A stretch of 64,000 bases of DNA from Arenicellales bacterium (GTDB lineage: Bacteria > Pseudomonadota > Gammaproteobacteria > Arenicellales > JAJDZL01): positions 1,271,999 through 1,335,998 of the forward strand of contig OX638343.1 of the NCBI GenBank assembly GCA_951813075.1. Reading direction: 5' to 3'. The notes beneath the pieces were generated by a model. It saw nothing but the letters and a program-made list of their open reading frames with translations, was not told where the DNA came from and made no database searches. Positions 44,888 to 52,535 of this stretch are shown here, piece after piece. Position 1 is the first letter of the stretch. Every line of letters starts with the position of its first letter. Position numbers and translations under genes: made by a program.

Positions 44888-45165
44888 TTCCAGCAAAATA
44901 ACCGCTATGAAATTTGACTGACAAAATCATCGAAAAGTGTCACTAAAATGAGAATTTCTTCCTCAAATTGTCTTTCCAAACATCTGGTGTTAGCCGAATC
45001 GGTTACCGTACAAAGCGAATTCATTCGCTCAGTTAGATACTTTCTGTGGGGGTCAACCGCGACAAATTCAGCCCTGTCCGATCAATCCGGTCACCGATAG
45101 TGAGCGTTTGGCCGCGGTCGCAAGGCGATTTTTCGGCAGTTCCATCCCAATTGAGGTAGGCCATT
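44789..45165. repeat. fic-tail repeat, copy 3 (includes the real fic 3' end)
   Basis: Order Y-Z-X. Y (44789-44887) is the functional 3' end of fic. Z (44888-45066) has lost about 30 bases including one inverted-repeat arm, but keeps the AGCGAATTCATTCGCT palindrome (45015-45030). X (from TTCAGCCCTGTCC at 45067) matches copies 1 and 2 until about 45165. From there to the tRNA-Pro gene no feature is recognised. Confidence 0.85.
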
Positions 45166-45342
45166 GCGGATCTGGCATGCGTCCTCATCAATCGCATGTG
45201 TGCCGTCAAGGATGTCGAGTGTTGATTCCACCGGCATTTGAACCGGCAAAGAAATCACATCAGAACTGATCAGACAGTATAATTTCCGGCATTGTCGCGA
45301 CTCGGTGAATTGTATTGATTCTCTGAGTTTTAGTGCTTTTAG

Positions 45343-45420
45343 CGGGGTATGGCGCAGTCTGGCTAGCGCACCTGCTTTGGGAGCAGGGGGTCGGGGGTTC
45401 AAATCCCTCTACCCCGACCA
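45343..45420 (+). tRNA. tRNA-Pro (anticodon TGG)
   Basis: A complete cloverleaf: acceptor CGGGGTA pairs with TACCCCG, anticodon arm CCTGC-TTTGGGA-GCAGG gives anticodon TGG, T-arm GGGGG-TTCAAAT-CCCTC, and an encoded CCA end. Acceptor position 1 is C, as is normal for bacterial tRNA-Pro. It is 11 bases upstream of the split tRNA-Arg, with which it is likely co-transcribed. Confidence 0.95.
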
Positions 45421-45431
45421 GTGTAAATTGA

Positions 45432-45743
45432 GCGCCTGTAGCTCAATCGGATAGAGCAACGGCCTTCGACAGGAGCCTTTGCAGGAAAATGAACCTGTAA
45501 AGTGGAGGGCACTGTATCGGTGGAACCTTAACGCGTAATGGCGATGGCAATACCGAGGAAACTGTCACAATTTAATAGGATAGGATCCGTAGAGACTATA
45601 CGTGCCCCGCCTGAGATGGTGAAGATATAGTCCAGACCACAAACCGGTATTTTTCGACGTCCACGTCCGACTTTCCGGGCAGTGAAAACTGTAGTGGTAA
45701 GCTAAGCCGTAGGTTACAGGTTCGAGTCCTGTCAGGCGTGCCA
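45432..45743 (+). tRNA. tRNA-Arg (UCU) interrupted by a group I intron
   Basis: Exon 1 is 45432-45466 (acceptor GCGCCTG, D-arm, 5' anticodon stem ACGGC then CTT) and exon 2 is 45702-45743 (CTAA, GCCGT, variable loop, T-arm ACAGG-TTCGAGT-CCTGT, acceptor CAGGCGT, GCCA). Joined, they give anticodon arm ACGGC-CTTCTAA-GCCGT with anticodon TCT. The exon boundary falls between U34 and C35 of the anticodon; the 5' exon ends in U and the intron ends in G, as group I splicing requires. The acceptor has a G-U pair at position 1-72. Without splicing no arginine tRNA can form. Confidence 0.93.
45467..45701 (+). ncRNA. Group I intron (IC3-like) in the tRNA-Arg anticodon
   Basis: 235 nt with no reading frame. 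Conserved core elements are visible: TAGAGACTATACG at about 45589-45601 and GATGGTGAAGATATAGTCC at about 45615-45633, the two strands of the guanosine-binding P7 region with flanking P3/P8 sequence; upstream GGAACCTTAACGCG and ATGGCAATACCGAG match the P4-P6 area of small tRNA introns. TTTGCAGG and CCTGTAAA flank an early hairpin (P2). The arrangement closely resembles the Azoarcus tRNA-Ile and cyanobacterial tRNA introns (subgroup IC3). It is probably self-splicing and not mobile by itself, as it lacks a homing endonuclease. Confidence 0.92.
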
Positions 45744-45816
45744 ACTTGTGACTACTGTGGCAAAATTATGAGAGAATCATAGTTGTCAAACGTTAAAATT
45801 ATCGGTTCCGAATCAT

Positions 45817-45893
45817 GGTGGGCGTAGCTCAGTTGGTAGAGCCCTGGATTGTGGTTCCAGTCGTCGTGGGTTCGAGTCCCATCGTCCACCCCA
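45817..45893 (+). tRNA. tRNA-His (anticodon GTG)
   Basis: The cloverleaf is complete with acceptor GTGGGCG against CGTCCAC, anticodon arm CTGGA-TTGTGGT-TCCAG, T-arm GTGGG-TTCGAGT-CCCAT and an encoded CCA. A G at 45817 can pair with the discriminator C, giving the extra G-1 typical of tRNA-His. It lies 73 bases after the tRNA-Arg gene. Confidence 0.95.
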
Positions 45894-45933
45894 TACCTCT
45901 TTTCCATCCATCAGCTCAATCGAACTGAAAGCC

Positions 45934-46893
45934 ATGCACCTGCCTTCACTTGCAGACATGGATGCCGCAGCATCGCTGATTTACGATCACATGCTGCCGA
46001 CTCCGCAATATCGCTGGCCGCTACTTTGTGAACGCAGCGGAACGGATGTCTGGGTCAAGCATGAAAATACCACACCGATTGGTTCGTTCAAGATTCGCGG
46101 CGGAATCAACTACCTAAACAGTACACCAGATGATCATGTGATTTCCGCAACACGAGGTAATCACGGTCAGTCAATTGCCTATGCCGCCGGTTTATTTGGG
46201 AAAAAAGCCACGGTTGTTGCACCGCATGGGAACAGCCAGTCTAAAAATCGGGCAATGTGCTCATTCGGCGCTGAACTCATCGAGTACGGCGCTGATTTCA
46301 ATGAAGCACATGAATACGCGCACCTGCGCGCTGCTGAATTGAACCTGCACTTCGTTCCTTCGTTCCACGTGAAATTGGTAACAGGTGTTGCATCATACGC
46401 ACTTGAACTATTCAGAGCAGTTCGAGACTTGGATGCGGTTTATGTGCCAATCGGTCTCGGGTCTGAAATCTGTGCAGTGATCGCGGCCCGCGAAGCGTTG
46501 GGACTGAATTGTGAAATTATCGGTGTGGTCGCAGAGAACGCGCCGTCCTACGCGCTATCTTTTAAGCAAGGAAATCCCGTTGTAACCGATTCAGCGGACA
46601 CCTTCGCCGACGGTGTCGCAGTTAGAGTTCCTGATAAGCAAGCATTGGAACTAATTCTTGAGTACGCATCCAGAGTAGTAATGGTGTCCGAGGTGCAGAT
46701 CGCAGATGCGATTCGCAGTTACTTTACTGATACCCATCACGTCATTGAAGGAGCCGGCGCGGTAGCGCTGGCGGCACTAATCAAAGAAAAGAACCGCATG
46801 TCCGGAATGCGAGTTGCTGTCATTGCGTCTGGTGGAAATATCGATTCGGTATTGTTTCAGGGAATATTGAACTCAACGTTTCCAAAATCCTAG
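45934..46893 (+). CDS. Threonine/serine dehydratase-family PLP enzyme
   Basis: 319 aa. It is a fold-type II PLP enzyme: the Schiff-base Lys is in GSFKIRGG near residue 52, the substrate loop is TRGNHGQS, the phosphate-binding Gly-rich loop is VPIGLGSEIC, and a C-terminal ASGGNIDS contacts the ring. No regulatory ACT domain follows, so it is a short catabolic form. It could deaminate threonine or serine. It also resembles EutB, the hydroxyectoine dehydratase of eut clusters, a member of which is missing from the eut region at 50-59 kb. It is followed 45 bases later by an MttB-family gene. Confidence 0.85.
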   Translation: MHLPSLADMDAAASLIYDHMLPTPQYRWPLLCERSGTDVWVKHENTTPIGSFKIRGGINYLNSTPDDHVISATRGNHGQSIAYAAGLFGKKATVVAPHGNSQSKNRAMCSFGAELIEYGADFNEAHEYAHLRAAELNLHFVPSFHVKLVTGVASYALELFRAVRDLDAVYVPIGLGSEICAVIAAREALGLNCEIIGVVAENAPSYALSFKQGNPVVTDSADTFADGVAVRVPDKQALELILEYASRVVMVSEVQIADAIRSYFTDTHHVIEGAGAVALAALIKEKNRMSGMRVAVIASGGNIDSVLFQGILNSTFPKS

Positions 46894-46938
46894 CCGATTG
46901 GGTATTCGAACTGATTCGATGATGCTGGAAGCAAGTTG

Positions 46939-48486
46939 ATGCGGCGCAAATCCCGAAAACGAGCGCAACGCAATCCAGACACGATCTCAAGACTCGGATG
47001 GCGCAGGATCGTCAATCCCTACCCTCCTCTGGATATTCTTTCCGCCGATCAGATTGAGGCAATCCATCTGGCATCACTGGACGTTCTGCGCGACGCTGGA
47101 GTGAAGTTCTTCAGTTCAAGAGCCCGAAATATATTCCAATCCATCGGTGCGGAAGTTGATCACGCTGAACAGATGGTTCGGTTTGATCCGGCGCTCGTTA
47201 CCAATACCATCAAAACCATACCTTCAAGATTCCAGGTCAATGCGCGCAATTCTGAGCGGAGTGTGGAATTCGGCGGACCCAACATCAACTTCGCAACCGT
47301 TGGCGGACCATCGTTTGTTTCAGACTTGGATCGCGGACGTCGAGCTGGAACTTTGACGGATCTGAAGGATTTTTTCAAACTGGTACATCAACTAGAGATA
47401 TTTCACTCAGGCGGCGCCAGCCCTTTCGAGCCGCTGGAACTGCCGGCCGAGTCACGACACCTCGACAAGTATCTGGCCGCGATAACACACCACGATCGAT
47501 TGTGGATGGCCAATATGATCGGTGCCTACAGGGCACGCGACGCACTGGAAATGCTGACTATAGTTCATGGCATGACGCGGGAACAGTTAACCGAGAAACC
47601 CGTGACGACTGGCAACATCAACATCAATTCTCCCCGTCAGGTCGATGAGGCGATGTCGGACGCGATGATTGAATTTGCCTATTGGGGACAGCCGGTGCTG
47701 GTCACACCTTTCACACTTCTTGGCGCGATGGCACCAACGACGATGGCTGGTGCGCTGGTGCAGCAAAATGCCGAAGCACTGGCTTGTATGGTGCTAATCC
47801 AGGCGGTTCGTCCCAGATCACCACTCATTTACGGAAGCTTTTCAAGCAATGTGGATATGAAGACCGGTTCCCCTGCTTTCGGTACACCGGAATACGTTAG
47901 AACGACATTGGCGAGTGCGCAATTGGCACGTCGATATTCAGTTCCCTTTCGTTCCAGTGGGCCGAATGCTTCCAACGCTCCTGACGAACAGGCGACCTAC
48001 GAAACCTGCATGTCAATCTGGGCGGCCGTGATGGCCCATACAAATTTACTATTGCATGGCGGAGGATGGCTCGAAGGAGGCCTGGTTGCATCGTTTGAGA
48101 AATTGATCATTGATGCAGAAATTCTGCAGATGATGGCGCTGTCGCTCGAACCGATCACTGTCAACCGGGAAACCTTGGCGGTTGACGCAATTGCCGATGT
48201 TCCGCCCGGAGGCCATTTTTTCGGTTCAGCACACACAATGGAACGATATGAGGACATTTTCTATACACCACTGCTGTCGGACTGGCGTAATTTTGAAACA
48301 TGGCAGGATGATGGGGCTGTAGTTGCCTCCCAACGGGCGAATAAAGTCTGGAAATCACTCCTAAAGGAATATACCCCACCACCAATTGATCAAGGGATTG
48401 TTGAGAATCTGAATGAATTTGTGCGGCGGCGTAAGCAGGAAATTGAGAGAGGTCATGTAGACGCAATTCTTCGGGTTTCGCGTTAG
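46939..48486 (+). CDS. MttB-family methyltransferase (non-pyrrolysine)
   Basis: 515 aa from ATG 46939, with GGAAG upstream. The sequence matches the trimethylamine-methyltransferase (MttB) superfamily TIM barrel: ATVGGPSFVSDLDRGRR, SGGASPFEPLE, NININSPRQVDEAM, RSSGPNASNAPDEQATYE, and PPGGHFFGSAHTME near the C-terminus. There is no in-frame amber codon, so it belongs to the non-Pyl branch (MtgB-like), whose known members demethylate glycine betaine or other quaternary amines to a corrinoid protein. No corrinoid-protein gene is adjacent. A betaine-type substrate would fit the osmolyte and dimethylglycine genes at 50-63 kb. Confidence 0.88.
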   Translation: MRRKSRKRAQRNPDTISRLGWRRIVNPYPPLDILSADQIEAIHLASLDVLRDAGVKFFSSRARNIFQSIGAEVDHAEQMVRFDPALVTNTIKTIPSRFQVNARNSERSVEFGGPNINFATVGGPSFVSDLDRGRRAGTLTDLKDFFKLVHQLEIFHSGGASPFEPLELPAESRHLDKYLAAITHHDRLWMANMIGAYRARDALEMLTIVHGMTREQLTEKPVTTGNININSPRQVDEAMSDAMIEFAYWGQPVLVTPFTLLGAMAPTTMAGALVQQNAEALACMVLIQAVRPRSPLIYGSFSSNVDMKTGSPAFGTPEYVRTTLASAQLARRYSVPFRSSGPNASNAPDEQATYETCMSIWAAVMAHTNLLLHGGGWLEGGLVASFEKLIIDAEILQMMALSLEPITVNRETLAVDAIADVPPGGHFFGSAHTMERYEDIFYTPLLSDWRNFETWQDDGAVVASQRANKVWKSLLKEYTPPPIDQGIVENLNEFVRRRKQEIERGHVDAILRVSR

Positions 48487-48758
48487 GTGACCATCTCAAA
48501 GGATCTGGGTTTCGCGATAGTCGAAATTATTAACATCTGAACCTACAAACTCCCGGCTGATAGTCAGACGATTCGAAGCACGTCACATTCACTGAAATAA
48601 TCAATCATGTCCCTACCCATGATTCAGTTTAGAGCTCTAATGGACGTAATTTGTGGCGACTTACACAAGTATAGTTAAACGACTAATATGCTTCGAAACT
48701 TCGGCTTGAATTTTCGGTTTGTTGCATGAAATCGACATCAACATAAATTGTATCGACG

Positions 48759-49415
48759 TTAACAGTCAATATTTGCAGACACATTCGTTTGTCCTGAACT
48801 ATGAGGAAATTTTTGGAAGAATCCTTGAATCAACTCATCCATAACTTCAACCATCAATCCACACGTTCCTACGCTACGCAAATTACTCTCATAAACTTTG
48901 TTTCCGAGTTCTTGATTTTGGTTGTCCCATTGAACCACATCTACCGCAATAGTACGTGTGAAAATTTCTCGACTTACAGGTACTAGCTGAGTGCCAACTA
49001 TACCGTATGTTGGCATTGTATAACTCGTTCCACTAAAACTACCAATTCCTCCATATGTGGAGACATTACCGGTAAATGTTGTCGTTCCACCACCGGTAGA
49101 TCCCCATATAGGTAGGCTAATAGTGCCTTGCACAATTTGTCCATCGTCGATTCCATATGAAACAAATGCGATGTAGTTCGCCGATTGGATTGGTGCTATT
49201 GTAAATCCTGCTCTTTCGAATCCAAATTCGAATTTGGAACGATAAGTTTTCCATTCGAGAGAGTCATTTTTTTCCGCCGGAATTGCCAATACGTGTATTG
49301 AACCTTTCACAGGAGAAGGCAAATCAGAGAATGAAGAAATTTCCATATTTACTCTCTGAGCGAGGCAACCACCGAAACTTAAAGCAACAATCAATAAAGC
49401 AATCAGTTTTTTCAT
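48759..49415 (-). CDS. Putative outer-membrane lipoprotein, DUF4136-like
   Basis: 218 aa. An N-terminal lipoprotein signal MKKLIALLIVALSFGGC places the lipidated Cys at residue 17. The mature part has an alternating strand pattern (IHVLAIPAEKNDSLEWKTYR, FEFGFERAGFTI, YIAFVSYGIDDG), a Gly/Thr/Ser-rich middle stretch near residues 105-135 and IAVDVVQWDNQNQELGNKVY. This resembles DUF4136-type envelope lipoproteins of unknown function. The ribosome binding site GAAGAGG directly precedes the ATG. No operon partner is seen. Confidence 0.65.
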   Translation of the reverse strand: MKKLIALLIVALSFGGCLAQRVNMEISSFSDLPSPVKGSIHVLAIPAEKNDSLEWKTYRSKFEFGFERAGFTIAPIQSANYIAFVSYGIDDGQIVQGTISLPIWGSTGGGTTTFTGNVSTYGGIGSFSGTSYTMPTYGIVGTQLVPVSREIFTRTIAVDVVQWDNQNQELGNKVYESNLRSVGTCGLMVEVMDELIQGFFQKFPHSSGQTNVSANIDC

Positions 49416-50334
49416 CCTCTTCTCCCAACATTCTTCTTGAATTTCATTAATTGCCTCCGCACATGATTAAGTTTAGAGTCGAATTTCTATGTGGGCTATG
49501 GTTACTTGAATCAGTCTCATTGGAAGTTCTTATTCCTAATATCGGCGGTTGAATAGGAACACGAACTTGTCGAGGAATTTTAGCAGATATTTGTACGACA
49601 CACTTATCCGTACGACACACCGTGGAAAGTGCCACCAATGAATCAATTCAAGTCACCGGTCACGATGCGAATCAAAAGGAAACATTGATCAACTATTTTG
49701 GTGAGACATCTCAAAATAGGTGGCCTTTGATGTGAATACATTGGGTGGATCATTGCGTCCGGAGCAAAGCGTAGTGCTATGCCACACACAGCCTCAAAAC
49801 TGACGCGCTTGGCCGACTGTGCGGCCATGAATTCCACGCCTCGGTCTCACCACTCGACTGCGAACAGTACCGGCTTTTCGGCTTTTGATTCCCGTCGATG
49901 CTTGCCAGATTTGCCGACTGCCTATTTCAGTAGCGTCAAATTTTATCAGACCATCAGGTCGTAGGCTTAATCGCGCTCTTCCATCGCCTGCCAAAATTAG
50001 CGAAGCATTTAATATGCGGCAAACAACTTGCGTATTGACCAAAAAAACAGTATCTTGCCAGTAGACACGGTGGCCAACTCACTTTGGACAGATATATCCG
50101 TTGCGCCAGCGCTGGTGTACCAGGGCTTCGGCGCAAGTCTTCTCTACGCGTATTTCGTACCCCACTCAAGAAAATTCGTAGATGGTTGAATCGTTGACAG
50201 TATTCTCAGTTATTTCAATAACATGCGCGTAAAATTTTCACCACAATACCTAATCCTCTGCAGAAGCATGCAATCTATTCGGCAAGTTATAGAATCTCGC
50301 TTGTTGCAAGCCGAATTTTCTTTCAGACATCACA
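49416..50334. other. Intergenic region with probable mobile-element debris
   Basis: This stretch of about 920 bases lies between the lipoprotein gene and doeB and holds no intact gene. Several overlapping short frames exist on both strands between 49640 and 50170 with repeated interruptions, the pattern of a decayed gene. The part at about 49950-50170 has a faint transposase likeness, listed separately. Nothing else was recognised. Confidence 0.45.
49950..50170 (-). pseudogene. Possible degraded IS1595-type transposase N-terminus
   Basis: On the minus strand a frame reads CAEALVHQRWRNGYICPK, a stop, then GHRVYW and, further on, VVCRILNASLILAG. This recalls the start of IS1595/ISXO2-type transposases ('..C...L...RWP.GF.CP.CGH..Y ... 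QC..C..Q.SL.AGT'). The stop replaces the expected second zinc Cys. No catalytic domain or terminal repeats can be made out, so this remains a tentative reading. Confidence 0.33.
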
Positions 50335-51327
50335 CTATTCTCTCACCTCTGCGACTACACCCATACAGTCGCCGGGTTTCACCAACCCGGGGAAATGACG
50401 ACCTGACAGCATACCACCGCGACGGGCATGGTATTCGATCGGGCGCTCTCCAGTTCTGTCCAGTGGCCAGATTCTAGCCACCACATCCCCTTCACTCACT
50501 TCATCTCCGAGATCAACTGCGGGCTCCAGCAGCCCGTCATGCTCACTGATGACAAAACAATCGCCATCCGGCATATCGAGACTTACAGTAGACTCGACTA
50601 CCGGCTCTGCATCGAGAATTCCGCAATGAATCAGAAGGTTACGAATTCCCTTGTTGGCGATAGCTACAGTTCGCGCGGTTGCCGTTCCACCACCACCGAG
50701 TTCAGTGGAAACGAAAACTTTTCCTTGATCCTCCACTTCAGTGTCATACATACCGACATTGCTGATCTCAAGCAGGATCATCGAGTACGGTGCGTTGAAT
50801 GCTCGCATCGCCGCGACGCAGGCCTCTTGCTGTTGCTTGTCTTCAAGCACATGAGCGCAGGCAAAAGGAAGAAATTCCAGAGTCTTCCCGCCCGAATGAA
50901 CATCAAGCACCAAATCCGCCTCGGGAATCAGGGTTCGACTGAAATAATCAGCAATTTTTTCGGTCACTGTACCCCTGGGGTCGCCAGGAAACACTCGATT
51001 CATATTTCCATCATCAATCGGCGAGTTTCTCCACCCGGCTCGGAACGCGGGATAGTTGAACGTCGGCACAATGATCACCCGGCCACTGATGTCGCGAGGG
51101 TCGAGATCAAGTGCCAGGTTCTGCAAGGCAATCGGTCCTTCATATTCATCGCCGTGATTGGCGCCAGTTAGCAGCGCGGTTGGACCGGCTCCATTGCGGA
51201 TGACACACACAGGTATCATCAGCGCACCCCACGCCGAATCGTTCCGACTGTAAGGCAAGTTCAGAAAACCATGATGTTTTCCATCCTCGTCAAATGGAAT
51301 TGTCGGTGAAATTGGATTCGGTTCCAT
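50335..51327 (-). CDS. doeB: DoeB/EutE-like N-acetyl-diaminobutyrate deacetylase (AstE/aspartoacylase family)
   Basis: 330 aa from ATG 51325-51327, with AGGA eight bases upstream. It is a zinc-dependent acylase of the AstE/AspA family: TGANHGDEYEG supplies the His and Glu ligands and VLDVHSGG the second His; STELGGGGTATART and the C-terminal barrel-like GMLSGRHFPGLVKPGD complete it. In ectoine catabolism DoeB/EutE removes the acetyl group from N-alpha-acetyl-2,4-diaminobutyrate made by DoeA. It is directly downstream of doeA (13-base gap), which supports this over succinylglutamate desuccinylase or aspartoacylase. The diaminobutyrate aminotransferase (DoeD) and semialdehyde dehydrogenase (DoeC) genes are not in the window. 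Confidence 0.85.
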   Translation of the reverse strand: MEPNPISPTIPFDEDGKHHGFLNLPYSRNDSAWGALMIPVCVIRNGAGPTALLTGANHGDEYEGPIALQNLALDLDPRDISGRVIIVPTFNYPAFRAGWRNSPIDDGNMNRVFPGDPRGTVTEKIADYFSRTLIPEADLVLDVHSGGKTLEFLPFACAHVLEDKQQQEACVAAMRAFNAPYSMILLEISNVGMYDTEVEDQGKVFVSTELGGGGTATARTVAIANKGIRNLLIHCGILDAEPVVESTVSLDMPDGDCFVISEHDGLLEPAVDLGDEVSEGDVVARIWPLDRTGERPIEYHARRGGMLSGRHFPGLVKPGDCMGVVAEVRE

Positions 51328-51340
51328 GTTTATTTTCCTG

Positions 51341-52525
51341 TCAATCGATTTCAATCAATCCACGCTCAGCGTCACAAAGTCTTTCTCCACCATTCTCGGT
51401 GACAACAAATGGCTCTGACACTGCACAACCAAAATCGTCCAGCCACACACCCGATTGGAAATGAAAACACATCCCCTCCTGCAACTCTGTCTTGTCTCCG
51501 GTGCGAAGACTGCAGGTTCTCTCACCCCAGTCTGGAGGATAGCCGACTCCGATCGAATAGCCCACTCGACTTTCCTTGACCAAACCATTCCGGTTCAGGA
51601 CATTCTGCCAACCCGCTTCGACTTCTTCACAAGTATTTCCGGGACGGGCAAGATCAAGCCCCACATCAACACCCTCAACAATGATGTTAGCAAGATTCCT
51701 AGCCTTCTCAGGTGCTCTTCCGATGTGAACTGTCCGTGTCAACGGTACGTTATAGCGGTAACGAACGCCCGCGAGTTCCAGCATAGCCAGCGCTGAATCC
51801 GGTAAAGATGCGTCGGTCCACGTCAGATGCGGTGTACTGGTTTTATCACCAACCTGGATAAGCGGGCAAAATGACGAATAGTTGCCACCGAATCCATCAA
51901 CTCCGGCAATCTGAGCACGATAGACTTCTGCGATTACCTCATTTTCCGGGACTCCAGAAGCAATTTTTGCAATTGCTGCGTTCATGACACTGGTGCTGAT
52001 TCTGCCTGCTGTCCGCATTATCTCAACTTCTGTGTCGGACTTGACCAATCTGGCCCAATTCACGAGATCCTGATTGTTGACGACCTGATTTTCCGAAAAA
52101 TATCCGCACAGTGTCTGATGGCAACGGGCGGTGTAGTAATGTGCATCCATTTCGACACCAATTCGTGCACCGCTCCAACCCTTTGCCTGAACGAGTTGCG
52201 CAAGCTCATCATAGGGATGACCATCTGGATTCTGAACCAGTATCTCCGAATATGGGACGATATTCTGTTTGGGGAGATCGGTTGTCACTTCGGCAGCTTT
52301 AGCATCTTGGGCGCGTCCGAACCATAATGGCGCGTCCTCATCAAGATGTACCAAAACACATTGCGGAACATAAAATGACCAACCATCAAATCCGGTCAGC
52401 CAGTACATGTTCGCGGGGTCTTGACAGATAATAATGTCAAAGCCTGCATGCGTCATTCGCTGCTTGACATCACGCAGGCGTCTCGAGTACTCCTGCGGGC
52501 TAAAAATCTTTGCGAAATCTGTCAC
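51341..52525 (-). CDS. doeA: DoeA/EutD-like ectoine hydrolase (peptidase M24 family)
   Basis: 394 aa from the GTG at 52523-52525, preceded by AGGTGTGG; the longer frame to 52588 overlaps eutC. It has the creatinase/prolidase N domain (MTHAGFDIIICQDPANMYWL) and pita-bread C domain. Blocks GVRYRYNVPLTRTVHIGRAP and SIGVGYPPDWGERTCSLRTG match ectoine hydrolases as I recall them. DoeA opens the ectoine ring to N-acetyl-diaminobutyrate. Several of the metal ligands of true M24 peptidases are not apparent, which is normal for the creatinase-like branch. Order eutA-x-eutC-doeA-doeB supports the call. Confidence 0.85.
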   Translation of the reverse strand: MTDFAKIFSPQEYSRRLRDVKQRMTHAGFDIIICQDPANMYWLTGFDGWSFYVPQCVLVHLDEDAPLWFGRAQDAKAAEVTTDLPKQNIVPYSEILVQNPDGHPYDELAQLVQAKGWSGARIGVEMDAHYYTARCHQTLCGYFSENQVVNNQDLVNWARLVKSDTEVEIMRTAGRISTSVMNAAIAKIASGVPENEVIAEVYRAQIAGVDGFGGNYSSFCPLIQVGDKTSTPHLTWTDASLPDSALAMLELAGVRYRYNVPLTRTVHIGRAPEKARNLANIIVEGVDVGLDLARPGNTCEEVEAGWQNVLNRNGLVKESRVGYSIGVGYPPDWGERTCSLRTGDKTELQEGMCFHFQSGVWLDDFGCAVSEPFVVTENGGERLCDAERGLIEID

Positions 52526-52535
52526 TTTTCCACAC

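Noticed and set aside
45091..45402. A 103-codon minus-strand frame over tRNA-Pro
   Set aside because: It runs antisense through the tRNA gene and repeat segment X, with no ribosome binding site or recognisable protein.
46939..48486. Pyrrolysine-dependent trimethylamine methyltransferase
   Set aside because: The MttB-family frame is continuous without an internal TAG, so pyrrolysine is not used.
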